Shown: positions 11,201-23,439 of the stretch, piece by piece
How the letters are laid out: the number at the start of each line of letters is the position of its first letter
Position numbering within the stretch: position 1 is the stretch's first letter
Source: Myxocyprinus asiaticus
Lineage: Eukaryota > Chordata > Actinopteri > Cypriniformes > Catostomidae
Assembly: GCF_019703515.2 (NCBI RefSeq)
Contig: NC_059393.1
Span: forward strand, 14,144,501 to 14,208,500
Direction: 5' to 3'
Length of the DNA stretch: 64,000 nucleotides
The notes under the pieces: model-generated
Database searches by the model: none
Told to the model about the DNA's origin: nothing
Seen by the model: the letters and a program-made list of their open reading frames with translations, nothing else
Translations under genes and position numbers: made by a program

Positions 11201-11470
11201 TTGCCTTTACATGCCTGCATGATTACGATATGCACATGGTATTTATAAGTTAAATAACAAATACCCTCATTATTATAGATAATTCCTCTTGTTAAAATTA
11301 ACACGCAACATAGTGAGGTCATGTGACACAACATTGCATACTACTGCTGAAAACGTTTATTCTTGTATATTGCGTACGGTTTCTCATTATTTAAAACAGT
11401 ACTCTAAGTAGTATGCTATCAATCTATTTCGGACAAAGCCGACGTCGCCACACAGGCACGCGCCCAAGCC

Positions 11471-11496
11471 CCCAGTTGATTGGAGGAGCTCACCTG
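11471..11496 (+). promoter_or_regulatory. Candidate proximal promoter motifs of the gene at 11596
   Basis: Within 125 bp upstream of the ATG are two E-boxes, cagttg at 11473-11478 and cacctg at 11491-11496, with an inverted CCAAT core (attgg) at 11479-11483 between them. The surrounding 11440-11590 is more GC-rich than its flanks, and a weak TATA-like 'cattaaag' lies near 11545. E-boxes close to the start are known in oocyte-expressed genes bound by bHLH factors such as FIGLA; applying that here is inference. Confidence 0.3.
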
Positions 11497-11595
11497 TTGT
11501 AATTAACGCGCGCAGCTCTGATTGCAAGCAGTATGTAAACTGGCATTAAAGCGTTTTAAGGGTTTCAGTTTATTAAATCCAGAGAGCGCGTCGAG

Positions 11596-12495
11596 ATGAC
11601 TAACCAATGCAACTACACCGTTGAGTCTGAGAACATTGAGGGCCAAGAGGCAAGTTTATTCGATAACATTTTACTCACTCAGGCAAAGTAGGCCGTTCAG
11701 GTTCATTTTATACACACAGAGCCTTCGGGCAAACAAATGAATGTACGTGGAGTGTGCTGCAGATTGAGTTTTATGGATTTGTTTTGTTTTTCTCAACAGA
11801 AGAAAGCTGTGGCGAAGAGAGGTGGAGTCATTTCATCCGTCCTCTGTCGAATTTCACAGTTTTGGCCAGTCAAGTTTACTGTGAGTAACCTCGATAACAA
11901 TTCAAATGCACTGTGGGCGTTGAGTTACTGCAAGGCGCACTTTTGTGCTAGTGAGTAGCTGAAGACATGAGTAGCTGTCTGTTTTTATAAACAAATAGCA
12001 GGAAGATACTTAAAGTATTGCTTCATAATTTAAAAATCAATCAACATAGCCTTTACCTGTAGTGGTTAGGCATAACCTTGCTACACCAAAGAGCTTAAAT
12101 TATCTTAAATTCAGGGTTGTGAGGGTTGATTTCAAATGTTAAAATACATGATGTAAAATGTAATTTGTAACATTCTGTTAGATTATTCATGGACAGTAAT
12201 GTAATCTAATTACTTTGAATTACTATTGTACTAACAGGCCCCCCCCCCCCCCAGTCCCCCAAAATAAACTTATGAAAAGTACATTAATGGGAAAAAGCAT
12301 AAATATCTTATGCAGTGTTGCTTCTAAAACAAGATAAAGTATATGTGTATTGTTTTAAGTATTTCTTAATATTTTTCTTTACAGGAAAACGATACAAAAT
12401 TTCTCTAGATTTTTTTTTTTTCTTCAGTACATCTTTGTCCTAATTTCAAAGGTTTTACCAAAGAAAAATCAAACCGTATCGGAAATTTGCTTGAT

Positions 12496-12526
<31 letters not shown>

Positions 12527-15500
12527 CGCATGCCTGGCAACAGATGGATGTAAAACAGCTAGAAATAGCATTTTAGCTTAGCATAAAGCTAAATGTTCAC
12601 ATGACAATTTACACAAGGTTAACCATTTCTGCTGCTCCAGACTTCAAAAACCCACAGAGTGTACACAACGACATCTTTTTCTTTAATCGTATGTGGATTC
12701 TTTAATGACATCTCGATGCTAAGAACGCAGAGAACAAACTTGCGATCTTATGAAGACCAGTTTTACCAAGCTACTTTGAGAGAACAAACTCTGAAAAGTT
12801 ATATATAAAGTATGAATGTAACTATTTTGATTGCCACCGAACTGCTGAATACGGTTACTAATATTTTGTATTTTAAATGCGTTATCCTGTTACATGAATT
12901 CAGTTACTCTCCAAACCTGCTTAAATCATAAGACGATGTTATATGGGCAATGGTGATCTGTTACTGGCGCAAGCTAGTTAAGCTGGTTAGTGTTTCAAAT
13001 TGACTAGCTTGACCAGTGTAGACATGCTGGGTTGCTGTGAAAACCTGCATGAAAGTGCCTTATACTGATAAACCAACTTTAAGTTGTCATCGTGTGTGTG
13101 TGTGTGAGAGAGTTGTCCCATTTTTTTTTTTTTTTTTTTTTTCTTTCCCCCAAGGTATGTATTAAACTGAATCATTTACATTTTATGTTTGATCTTGTAC
13201 ACAGATGCGGGCTTTCCGTGGCTTATGGTGGCTGTTTGGGTTCTCTACGCCAGTGAAGGCCATCTCCCCACCCGCTAAGGAGAAAGAAGGTTCCCCTAAA
13301 GAAAGACATTGCAGAACAGTTCGGAAGCGTCTCCACAGGGTCACACGCCTGTTGATGGCCATCCTGCCCCGGCGCATCCAGAGCACTCTAGGTTTTCCGG
13401 TCTGCACCAGCATTGGCTGTGCTGTGTCCCCAGGTAAATTTAAACCACTATACTCTGAATTAGATTTTGCAGTTTGCATTGCACCAGTTGTGAATGACTC
13501 TAGTAAGTAAACAGAAGTTGTTTGTTCTGCTTCTAGAGGTGTGTTGTTCCCCGACCAAGCCCTGTGGCAAAGGAAGTAAGAGAAAGCAGGATGACCTGGA
13601 TGAGGAAGAGGAGGCAGATCAGCAGTCCTGGGTGGAGGCACTCACTCAGGAGCTCGCCGAGGAAGACCACGCAGTTGATCCGGATTATGAGGTTTGCTTT
13701 ACCTCACCCAGAAATTTTCTCTGATGCAGAGTCCAAGTCAAGTCGTATCTTAGTCTTTTGGCACTGGTGCAAGTAGAGTATTAAATCTCTTTTGGTAACT
13801 CTTTTCTCTATGCAGCATGTTAGTTTCATAAACACTGTTCCAGGATAATTAAAAAAAAAAAAATTATTATCCCCTTTTCTCCCAATTTTGAATACCCAAT
13901 TCCCACTACTTAGTAGGTTCTCGTGGTGGCGCGGTTACTTGCCTCAATCTGGGTGGCGGAGGACAAGTCTCAGTTGCCTTATCTTCTGAGACCGTCAATT
14001 CGCGCATGACACCGTGGAGACACCGCACGTGGAGGCTCATGGTACTCTCAGCGATCCACGCACCCCATTGAGGGCGAGAACCACTAACGAGGTGGCTATC
14101 CCATGTGACACCCTTCCTAGCAACCGGGCCAATTTGGTTGCTTAGGAGACCTGGCTGGAGTCACTCAGCACACCCTGGATTTGAACTTGTGACTCCAGGT
14201 GTGGTAGTCAGTACTTGCTGAGCTACCCAGGCCCCCCCTCCAGGACGATTTCTAAGGATTTTCTAGGAAAAAATTTGCAAATGGCCTCATAGTTTCACAG
14301 AAGCTGCTTGAGAGGCTCCCTTGTATCTAAATAGTAGGGCTGGGTGTTGATACAGATTTTTCAGTTCTGAATTTGATATCAAATCGTATGGGAATATTTT
14401 GATTACAATGTCCATTTTGCTTCGACACTAAAGAAATGATCTCTTCTAGGTACATCTCGAAAAAATATTGATTTTACAAAGTTGTATTCATTTTTTTTTT
14501 CATATTGGTTGCGTTTTAGCTTTTAAAACGAAGTGTATTCCATCCATAAGTGTCTTGAAATTGCATGTTATATTTTTTGTAACATGTAAATCAGAGGTAC
14601 TCCAAAGTTCCAAGAGGTCTGGTTTCTAAATTTCCATTCCAGCAAAGGTCTGGATAATATGTAGCTTTCCTAGTTATATGGCTAGGAAATTGTATATTGG
14701 GGGGCCTAGAGACAGCCAAAGTATTGGGGTCTGAGGGATCTTCTACCAAAAGATTAAAATATTTCATCAAGACTTCATCAGTCGAGGGCACTTGGATATG
14801 AATATTAAAAGAAGATCAACAGTTAGTTTTGAAGCTGAATGACAGTAGTACAGTTTAAATGTATATATCTATGGGACACAGGAGGCCTTTTGACAGAAAA
14901 AACATTGTATGGGGGTTCAGGGATGTCCTCTTGAGAGAATATTTATAAAAGTGTAAAAGCCTGAATGAACCATTTTTATATTTTCCTAAAAGTTAATGTT
15001 TTTGTCAGATAACTAGCACAAAGATTCAGAGCTTGGTCTGGATTGAAATGTCCTTCGATCCGGACCGGAGTCTGCTTATTGAGTGCCCCTGATGTAAATG
15101 GTACAAATTATGCATGTAAACATTAACATTAGGCTTGTGATTGATGCCTTTTTCACGAATCGATAATCAGAATATTTTCTCGATGATTGCAATCTATATC
15201 TGCTTTTTCAGATATAAAATGTGCCAATCGTTGCACATTTTTTGTCTTTTCCTAAATATTTCTCGGCAGGGTAACTTAAAGGGGGCCGCACACCGGATGT
15301 GTCTGATGGACGTTAACGATTGATCAAAATCGATTAATTATCATTAATAATTTGATCGATTGATTAATTTCAGGATAAATGTGTTCTGAAATCAAGCCAG
15401 CAGTGTTTGATGAGGCTTTCTATACAGTCACCTACCGCTAGAGGCCACTTGCGGGCTGCATCTCACTATCCGGTTCACAGAAGATGTACAGATCAGAGAT

Positions 15501-17980
15501 GAAGCGGGCTCAATGTAAACAGTGTTGGAGCATTTCTCTTTAACAATGTTTTCTGCACACACTGTGATAGTGTGTTAAAGTACATGACAAAAAGCACTGA
15601 TCTCCTTGTTTCATTCCAACCTACAATTACGTCAGCAATTGCGGGGAAAGCACCATCTCACCATCGTCCCCTTAGAAACAGTATGTTAAGTACTGTGTTT
15701 ACACAGCATGTTATGATTTGACTTAATTTCAAATAAAAAGTCCAAAGTTCTGAAATTTGTATGTGATGTATCTTGTATACAAGTTATTTTTAACAGTAGC
15801 CCAATTCATTAACCGTAATTCACAAATTCATACAAAAAATTGTATTAATACAAATGTATTAAATACACAGAACTAAGAATATTTTAAGAGGAAAATGCCA
15901 GTACTTGCATTCCTTAAGTGTATTAATGTAAATTATAGTTAAACAATAGTGTACCTGCACATTATTTGGAGTCCTCCATGTGCGTTTTACGATGTTAACG
16001 ATTAATTGATCATTAATTTCCATGACGATCGATTATGAAAATGTCTGAAAATGGACATCACTAGACGACATGGCATGTTCTTAAATGTAGAATTATTTTC
16101 TATAAATGTATGCACCCTGCCACTACCGCTCTGCATCTTTTGGCTGTGCCCAGCTATAAATCTGGAGGCTGCTGAAATTCTGCTGCACCACGGAGCACAA
16201 CTCGCATAGTTTTCTATTTAAATTCGACCTAAATCATTACCAAAGGATATAGATTATTTACACACTGGATGATATATTGTGTAGATGTATCTTTCATATA
16301 GCCTGCACAATGTAGTTTTCAGTTACAAGAATGTCTTTTTGTGTTTCGGCAGCTTGAATGAAACCTATTCAAGGCTACATACAGAGAAATTGCATAATAA
16401 AGGTAGCCGTTTCTAACCGTTCAGTTTGCGCAGTTGCACCAGTTTCATCTGCTAACATGCAAACTCATCAACGTCACTTTGTTCGTTCTTGAAGTACAAA
16501 AACCTTCATAAGTTTTGTAACTTGTAAACTTTGGACTGCCACCTGCACTGTATCGATGTGTTCTTCAGTATTAAGTACAGTAAATGTTATAATGTGGTCT
16601 TCCAAAGCTATTATGCCAGACTACATTAAATGGAAGGCTAACCGACCGTGCATTGGAAAAGCACACAAATTAGGTTTCTAATTGAAATGTTGGCCTATGT
16701 TAATATATCGATGGCTCAAAAACATAGAGAAAATGATGTGATCAGTAGTAGATGTATTAATATTTTGATATTTCTAATTTACATTGATGTAGAACACATG
16801 CTAAATCGGTACTCAAGACCACCGGCATCAGTGGGGGAGCACAATATAACGAGAGATGATGGGCGTGTTTATTTACCTCCCCCTTTTTTTTTTTCTTTTT
16901 TTTTTTGTCAAAACTGACTGTAAAGATCAGAAAGGGCATCAAAAGAGACATTACTCAATGACAAATGGATTGCGTGGATCTTGTCTTTGGACACCCATTA
17001 CATGAAACTAGTCAAACCAAACTTTTACTCGACACACAGCAAAAGAATCTCGGTGCTGAAATGTTTCACCAATATACTAAATCACTGGAGATTTAAATCT
17101 GAAAGTTTACCCTGGCTAATCACAATCGCCTCAGTCTGGGTGGCGGAGGAAGAATCTCAGTTGCCTCTGTGTCTGAGACGGTCAATCTGCGCATTTTATC
17201 ATGTGGCTTGCATTACGCGGAGACATGGCGTGTGTGGAGGCTTCACGCCATCCACTATGGCATCCACGCACAACTCTCCACGTGCCCCACCGAGAGCGAC
17301 CCATATTATAGCGACCACGAGGAGGTTACCCCATGTGACTCTACCCTCCCTAGCAACCTGGCCAATTTGGTTGCTTAGGAGACCTGGCTGGAGTCACTCA
17401 GCATGCCCTGGGATTCGAACTTGTGAACTTCAGGGGTGGTAGTCAGCGTCTTTACTCCCTGAGCTACCCAGGCCTCCGGAAAATTTATTTTTACCCAGTA
17501 CATCTAAATAGTGTTGCAATATTCTGAGTAAATATTTCTCATTGTAGGGGACTTTTGCAATTTAAGTTATTTCTCGAATCCATTTCAAAGATATTTCCAA
17601 ATCTAGTAGAAAAGTCTTTGGTTATGTTTTCTGACAAGTGCGACTGACGTTTATTGCCACTTTATTTTGGGATGGTCAATAGCAGTGAAACCCATTTAGT
17701 GAGAACTGTACTTGTGCTGTTATTAGTGTAAATTTTGGAGATGCTTTACTCATATCTTCCTTTAGCCCAGTGCAGTTGAGACGGACAGTGAAGAATATCG
17801 GTCACACAATGACACAGAGAGCGACTTGGAAATCGAAAAGGGTGTTGTTGTGATCAAAGATCTGACGAAGGTATAGTTTGTTTTTCTGTCTTTCTCTTTG
17901 GCTTTTATTTATAATTAATCCGAGCTTTAAATTTCATTTCATGCATGTTTATATTGCAGGTAGTTCCTCCAGAGGCCTAA
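11596..17980 (+). CDS. Six-exon protein-coding gene, ~225 aa; possibly fish oogenesis-related (org) type
   Basis: Proposed coding exons: 11596-11682, 11800-11880, 13205-13433, 13537-13691, 17766-17870 and 17960-17980 (stop TAA). All junction phases agree (0, 0, 1, 0, 0), giving 225 residues. Introns 2-5 are GT-AG; intron 1 is GC-AG. Start: the only ATG in exon 1 opening this frame (MTNQCNYTVES). The protein has an acidic N-terminus, a basic segment at about residues 88-113 (RKRLHRVTRLL), a Cys-rich stretch at about 122-142 (VCTSIGC, EVCC, KPC), an acidic run at 151-160 (DDLDEEEEAD) and a Ser/Glu-rich tail. No signal peptide or membrane span is evident; a nuclear or nucleic-acid-binding role is only a guess from charge. 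It vaguely recalls the zebrafish oogenesis-related (org) product, which I could not verify. Exon structure is well supported, identity weakly. Intron 4 carries two SINEs and a possible hAT-like element. Confidence 0.72.
11683..11799 (+). other. Intron 1 with GC-AG splice sites
   Basis: Donor context is ctcactcag|gcaaag and acceptor is tttctcaacag|aagaaa. Using the nearby GT (at aaa|gtaggc) would put exon 2 in a frame that does not match exon 3, whereas the GC donor keeps phase 0 throughout. GC donors normally have a strong CAG exon end, as here. Confidence 0.55.
13839..14250 (-). mobile_element. tRNA-derived SINE in intron 4, with imperfect target duplication
   Basis: On the minus strand the head reads ggcctgggtagctcagcaag, resembling a tRNA A-box (TRGYNNAGYGG-type), followed by gttcaaatcc, a B-box. 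The tail ends with an A/T-rich run at 13851-13863. Flanks tccaggataatt (13839-13850) and tccaggacgatt (14239-14250) match at 10 of 12 bases, an aged target duplication. Other copies lie at 17128, 20517 and 24518. Confidence 0.85.
15130..16063. mobile_element. Possible hAT-like non-autonomous element in intron 4
   Basis: The left end ('gtgattgatgcc' followed by 'gaatcgataatc') and the reverse complement of the right end ('tagtgatgtcc' followed by 'cataatcgatcg') are imperfect inverted matches. Interior segments near both ends share 'gttaacgatt' and 'gattaatt'. No transposase is visible and no clear 8-bp duplication was found, so boundaries are provisional. Confidence 0.3.
17128..17478 (-). mobile_element. 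tRNA-derived SINE, tail-truncated, intron 4
   Basis: Same family as 13839-14250: on the minus strand it starts with ggcctgggtagctcaggga, has a B-box-like gttcgaatcc and ends within the body near 'ccgccacccagactgag'. The A/T-rich tail segment ('tctcccaatttt' on plus) is missing. No target duplication recognised. It lies about 290 bp upstream of exon 5. Confidence 0.8.
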
Positions 17981-18160
17981 TGATGGCAGTGTGTGCTAAT
18001 GATGGTATGCAATCAAGATTATTGCATCAGTTGCAGAATGTGTTCGTTGATTCCATTCTCTGGCGTTGCCTTTTCTTGGCAGGTTTTTGGTCTCAATCCA
18101 GTGCTTCCCAATCTGCTTATGTCTTAAGTTCTTTTTGTATGTTTCAATGTTAAACTGCTA

Positions 18161-18166
18161 AATAAA
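18161..18166 (+). terminator. AATAAA polyadenylation signal
   Basis: The hexamer lies 181 bp after the proposed stop codon. A GT-rich stretch (gtgtttgtag, then gtgtcttgtgtgtag) follows within 30 bp, as expected downstream of a cleavage site. This defines a 3' UTR of about 200 nt. Confidence 0.6.
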
Positions 18167-18189
18167 GCTAGTGTTTGTAGTACAACCTA

Positions 18190-20400
18190 GTGTCTTGTGT
18201 GTAGTTTGGCCAGTAGATGGCAGATGCTTGTAAGTTTTGATGTCTAGGTGGACAATGTTGTTGCACATGGACTTCTATTAAATATTCAGTGAGATTTAAT
18301 TAAAAAAAAAATCTAGTTTTTAACATTATGCTGTGTGAACATTGTCGTCTTTAACACTATTAGTCATTTGTGCTAGTATTCAATTACTATTTGGGCTGTT
18401 TCATATGAAATTGCAGATAGGAAACCCTAGAAAGGACAGGATTTGTCTTTCAATTAATTATTTGAAGAATTGTGCTACTTCAGTCAGCATGTGACTTATT
18501 CATTCTGTGAGCAAAAGTGTCTGAAATGGTGGGGGGGCGGGGGAAGAATTGAAGTATTTGTCTGATCATTTTATCTTAAATATCGTGCCCCATGTGGCAA
18601 CTCACTCATAAAATAAAACTAAGTTGCTAATGTTTTGAGTCTTCCAACTTGTGACAGTACATGGATTATACATTTTTCAAAAAGTATGTTTCTTTAGTGC
18701 GCTTCAGTACATATCAATCTTGGTAGCTTTCTGTACTTTATTTAGGGCAGGCCCCCCCCCCATTATCCAACAAGTTGTTTACAGACGCCACAACTATCTA
18801 TGAGCCTTTCATCTTTGAGGGACAAATAAACTCAGCTGATACAGGAGGTGTATGTGCAAATGGTGCCTAAATTACAACCACTTGAGTCTGACAAGGATAT
18901 GAGCACTCATTTCTGTAGGCACTACCACCTACACAGGCTCAGGTCTCTAAGATGTAGCTGAAGGTGAGCACAGTTCTGCTTGCTTGAGAGGATCGTGTAA
19001 ATTGTTGCCAAGGACTCCTAACAGCCCTTTTTGCCACCAAGAATTAATTTTCCAGTTGCATATGGCAGAGAAGTCCAGTTGATGATCTCATTGAGAACTT
19101 GAGCTGGCAAAGAAATTAGTCGAAAATAAGTCGAGCACATCGGTATTAGTTGAGGACAACTGTTTATAAAGTGTGTAGATTTTGTACTGATAGCCTCACA
19201 ACACAAAATTGCAAATATGATTGGCTCTTACTACTAATATAATATAAAAATAGTAAATAGTATGGGAGTATGCAATTCCGAACATAGTCATTGAGTTTCA
19301 AGGGGCCTTAAGGGGTGGTCACATTAGACTTTATGTAATATATTATGTAATATTTCGACACCACAATGGACAGGATATGATGTCATGTGCGAGGGCTTCT
19401 GGTTTCAGTAATCACGAATAATATAATTTAAAATGTTATACCATCCACTCACCTCCCTCCAACAATATAAACACGCATTGGAAGTTATGTGTTGCTGTGC
19501 ATGTAAAAGTTCTCTATGGTGGTTACTGCCCTGGTTGGGAGTCAATGCAGAAGTGTATGCATGTCCATATTAAGTAATAGAGTGATTCAGGGCAATCATC
19601 AAAATGGTTTGTTGCCTTAGCTGGGTGTGTTTTTCAATGTATTCCAACTGTAACTAGGCAGTGAAGGAAGAATGTAGTGAAAAACGATTGTTCTTGGATG
19701 CTTTGAAAATAGCATAGATGCTGGTGGGGGAGAAGTCTTTAAAGTATAGATAAGATCTATGGTCTGCTGGGATTTCTTAGCTGGCGGGTTTTTTTTTTTT
19801 TTTTTTTTTTTTGAAGAGGAGACGGTTGAGTCTTGGGAGAGCTGTGTTTTTAGTGCGCCTGAAATAGCGCGTCTACACCAGGAGCACCCCTTATCCCCAC
19901 TTTTCCTTTTTCCTTTAATGTAGATGTTGCTTTGAAAGATTCAGCTGTGTGCAAGTTCGAAGCTTGATATGCTCTAAAAGTGTCTCTACATCGCTATACA
20001 AGTCCATATTTTCAGATTCACAAATGCTGTTTCCTTGAGTTATGCTTAGAAGACACCGTTTAAGGTGCTGGGTATTAACTGTAGATGATTTTATGGTTAT
20101 ATAATGTCCTTGTCATGGCTTGGATTTTCTCCTTTACCTTGAGGTAACCTCAGGCAAGGTGTCGAGGTACACAGATGCCCTGCTGTGATTTGGCACCCAA
20201 AACTGCATCCCTCAGTATATTCTGACTGCCTCCTCATCGTCACCTTCCTTGAATGACAATGGGTGTTGGACTGCATGAGAGCACATTTTCTGACCTGAAT
20301 ACTATTAACAGCTAGATTACCTTGTACTCCACTTTGTTGTAACCTGATTCTATGTAGTTTTATAATAAATTACTGAGGTCATTGCACCTACACACACACA
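18190..20400. other. Gene-free intergenic stretch
   Basis: No exon, RNA gene or transposon terminus recognised in 2.2 kb. It contains short homopolymer runs, including a poly(T) at about 19791-19812 and a poly(C) near 18753, and ends in a (CA)/(TA) simple repeat at about 20392-20415. Confidence 0.5.
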
Positions 20401-20501
20401 TATATATATATATTTTAGGGATGGGCATTTTGGTCATTTAGTCTACTTGAGTACTCGGACTAATTACTCGTTGAGTACTCGAGGGGCAATGACATATACA
20501 T

Positions 20502-21069
20502 AATTAAGCAATATCAGGCTACCACCCCTGGAGTTCGCTAGTTCGAATCCCAGGGCGTGCTGAGTGACTCCAGCCAGGTCTCCTAAGCAACCAAATTGGC
20601 CCGGTTGCTAGGGAGGGTAGAGTCACATGGGGTAATCTCCTCATGATCACTATAATGTGGTTCGTTCTCGGTGGGGAGCGTGGATGCCGCGGTGGATGGC
20701 GTGAAGCCTCCACACGTGCTATGTCTCCGTGGCAATGCGCTCAACAAGCCATGTGATAAGATGCGCGGGTTGACGATCTCAGACGCGGAGGCAACTGGGA
20801 TTTGTCCTCCGCCACCCGGACTGAGGTGAATCACTACATGACCACGAGGACTTAAAAATCACATTGGGAATTGGCCATTCCAAATTGGGAGAAAAAGGGG
20901 AAAAATAAAAAAAATTAAGCAATATCACACGAGCAAGAGTGTGATATGGCCCTATATCAGCACTGCTGTGATTCGGCCATAGGCACGAGGCCGCAGGACA
21001 AGTGCCAAAGTTAATCAAAGCAGTGCTGATTTAGGGCCATATAGCATGATTGCAAGTGTGATATTGCTT
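20502..21069. mobile_element. Foldback MITE split by a SINE
   Basis: The arms are aagcaatatcacac at 20917 onward and its inverted counterpart gtgtgatattgctt ending at 21069. The inner parts pair over ~50 bp (ggcccta, atcagcactgc). The first bases of the left arm are duplicated on the other side of the SINE at 20502-20516, so the original element is split. A relative is at 39000-39110. Confidence 0.7.
20517..20912 (+). mobile_element. tRNA-derived SINE with perfect 15-bp target duplication
   Basis: Plus-strand copy of the SINE family, with box B gttcgaatcccaggg near 20541 and an A-rich tail (aaaaataaaaaaa) near 20900. It is flanked by aattaagcaatatca at 20502-20516 and 20913-20927, identical over 15 bp. 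The tRNA-like head with box A is missing, so the copy was truncated at insertion, since the duplication directly abuts the shortened end. It is probably the youngest SINE in the window. Confidence 0.9.
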
Positions 21070-23104
21070 ATATACAACAGTTCAATGAACAAGTAAATAA
21101 AAATAAAAAAATAGGAAAAACTGAGCACGGTCACAAAAAACGCATTTGTGCATGAAACTACTTTCTTACGCAACTGAATCTGCCGTTGCTGGTTCAAACC
21201 AAATGATATGTCCAAGCCTCTCAAAAACATCACTTCAGAACTACTAGTATCACGTTTCTAACATGTTATTGGAGAAACAAGGATGTGTGTGTGTGTGTGA
21301 TAGAGAGAGAGAGAGAGAGAGAGATGGAGCATGTGCAATCACCTGTTGTTGATGCTGAAGTGTGTTAATCAGCTTTCTGAAGATAATGTCATTTTGGTAA
21401 ATTGCATCCTATTTTCTCAGTGGAAAAATAGCTGTCCAAACGGGGGTATTCCTCCCTATTTCGCGGTAGCTGGTGCGCAAGGGTCTTTCACTATAGAAAC
21501 CGCAATGTCCTCTGCCATTTTGTCCTCTCCAATGTGGAAAGTCCGGTAAGAGCGCCTTGAGTTTGTGTAATTAATCAGTCTGTTGTGTCTCTCAGTTGTT
21601 AAAGTCGTTTAAAGCTATTTCCTAGCTGTAGTAGTAATACGAGCGATCACAGAAGTGCTGTTGAATATAAACACTGAGTGACGCTGGCTCACTTCACATC
21701 ACCAACTGGCTCATATTATACACAAAAATGGTCTTTTGCCGACACCTGCTGGCTAAAATATGTAATGTCACAAAATTAAATGTAAAGACATTAACACATC
21801 TGCACTGCTCTTATACTAGTTTAGAACGGCACGAACACAAGCGGAGTGATACACACAGTGAAGCGTCCGAGTGATGATGGTGTGAGACCATCAACACTCA
21901 TGGAACGTCTCTCGTCCAATCAGATTCGAGGACCGGAACTAACTGTTGTATATTTGTATATATAATTACATGTCTGACAGATGTCTTTGGCTGCTGCATT
22001 GCGTCTTGTTCCAGTGTATCGTCTATTCATTATTATAGGCTGTTATAAAATAATCTGTTACAAAATGTACAAAAGATTGCATAATCAAATTATAATTCAT
22101 CATATTTTGTCATTATGTTAAGATTCGCTGCCCAACTCAATGAAAGAATGGGCACAATGCGCATCTGTCTGTTCTTCCTTCAGGTTACCGTAGTAATTCT
22201 AGTAAAGGTGCACCAGTTTTTTTTAGTGACTGTCTGAACCGTCTATTTCAAATCGCAGTTGGATAAACAGGAGACACCAAAACCATAGAGTTTTTAATAT
22301 GTGTGTTATCGGTGTTTTAATATGTGTGTTAAGTTGAATTGCAGTTTTGAAGATGCTGCATTCTGTTCCAATTAGCTTCGCTCTGTCTAGCTGTTTGAAA
22401 CACTCGCAGTGCTTTGAGTCCATTGCCATACGCGTGTTTGTGTGTGTCTGCGTGCGTGTGTGTGTGTCCAAGTGTTCATTCCTGTGGGAAAGCCACGATG
22501 CTCCGTATTGTTGTTGCTGTGATTCATGAAGCATTCCATTCAACTCTGAGAATCAGAATATCCACGTTTCAACTGGGGAAGTGCAACGGAATGACACTTT
22601 ATGTCGGACTTCTAACTTGAAACTTGTGCGGAAATCTTCAACTCCCATTTCATTGAGATACAGGTGTGTGTTACGTCACCCAGGGCAGGGAGGTTTACAG
22701 TCAGTGACAAACATTCACTTTTATAAAATAATATCCATTAATGAGTCAAAGTTATTACAGTAAATGATAATAAAACATGTTTAGCAAACGTTTTGCAGAG
22801 ACAAGTGTTCAAAACGGTTAATTACATTCTCTTTTGTTTATTGTAACGATAGCATTGTACTGTCATATATCAGTTTGGTTGCTATGAGACGTCTCAGACA
22901 ATCAATGTACCCCTCAAAATCACAACGTAATCAATCTCAAAATTAAAAATAAGCTCCCTCTTTGATACTTTCGTGTTTAGTTGTCAGGTAATTGTCACTG
23001 AATTTTGAATTGAGAAGTCACATCATGCGTGATCTCCATCGATCATCGTTTTAATAATCGATCATTGCTGCCACGTCCGAGTACTCGTGCCCATCCCTAA
23101 TATA

Positions 23105-23374
23105 TACAGTATATGTCGTTCACAAAACTTAAACAAAAAGGGCACTCAGTGGCCAAGTAATCACACAAACATGTCAATAATTCTTGTTGGAACAGTCTCT
23201 CTCTGCCACTCTGACACCTCATGCGCCTATTTATTTCTCCCTCCGCCATCACTACAACAAGATGGTGTTAACAGGTGTTAGAGATAATGATTACCCAGGT
23301 GACGAGCCTTACCGCTCGCTCTCTCCCGCAGACAGATACACGACCACACCCCCATCACCACATGCCCCCACCAC
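23105..23374 (-). repeat. Probable 3' LTR of copy A
   Basis: Immediately after the RNase H remnant the minus strand has a G-rich polypurine-like stretch (gggggggtcc at about 23390-23399), then sequence starting tggtgggggcatg that runs to the junction with the hAT-like element. It includes a TATA-like 'agaaataaatag'. No partner LTR remains for comparison, so boundaries are estimates. Confidence 0.4.
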
Positions 23375-23439
23375 CCGACTCAGGCCAGGACCCCCCCATT
23401 TCTGGAGAGAAAGTCAGCCACAGCCATCTGTGCCCCGGT

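Larger units (their letters stand above)
20416..23099. mobile_element. hAT-like non-autonomous element (2.68 kb) with nested insertions
   Basis: Both ends start tagggatgggca in inverted orientation, and both then carry gagtactcggac about 20-30 bp inward. This terminus resembles fish hAT elements (established family feature: short CAGGGATGGGC-like ends). Adjacent 8-mers, atatattt and atatatac, match at 6 of 8, compatible with a decayed 8-bp duplication in a TA-rich target. No transposase frame was found. The interior holds a foldback element, a SINE, GA and GT microsatellites near 21285-21325 and 22436-22470, and otherwise unique-looking DNA. Confidence 0.55.

Noticed and set aside
13183..13641. 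152-codon minus-strand ORF
   Set aside because: Antisense to exons 3 and 4 of the gene; the plus strand has consistent splice sites and phases.
14161..14238. tRNA gene suggested by A- and B-box words
   Set aside because: Part of a tRNA-derived SINE; repeated four times with the same body, and no intact cloverleaf with anticodon arm is evident.
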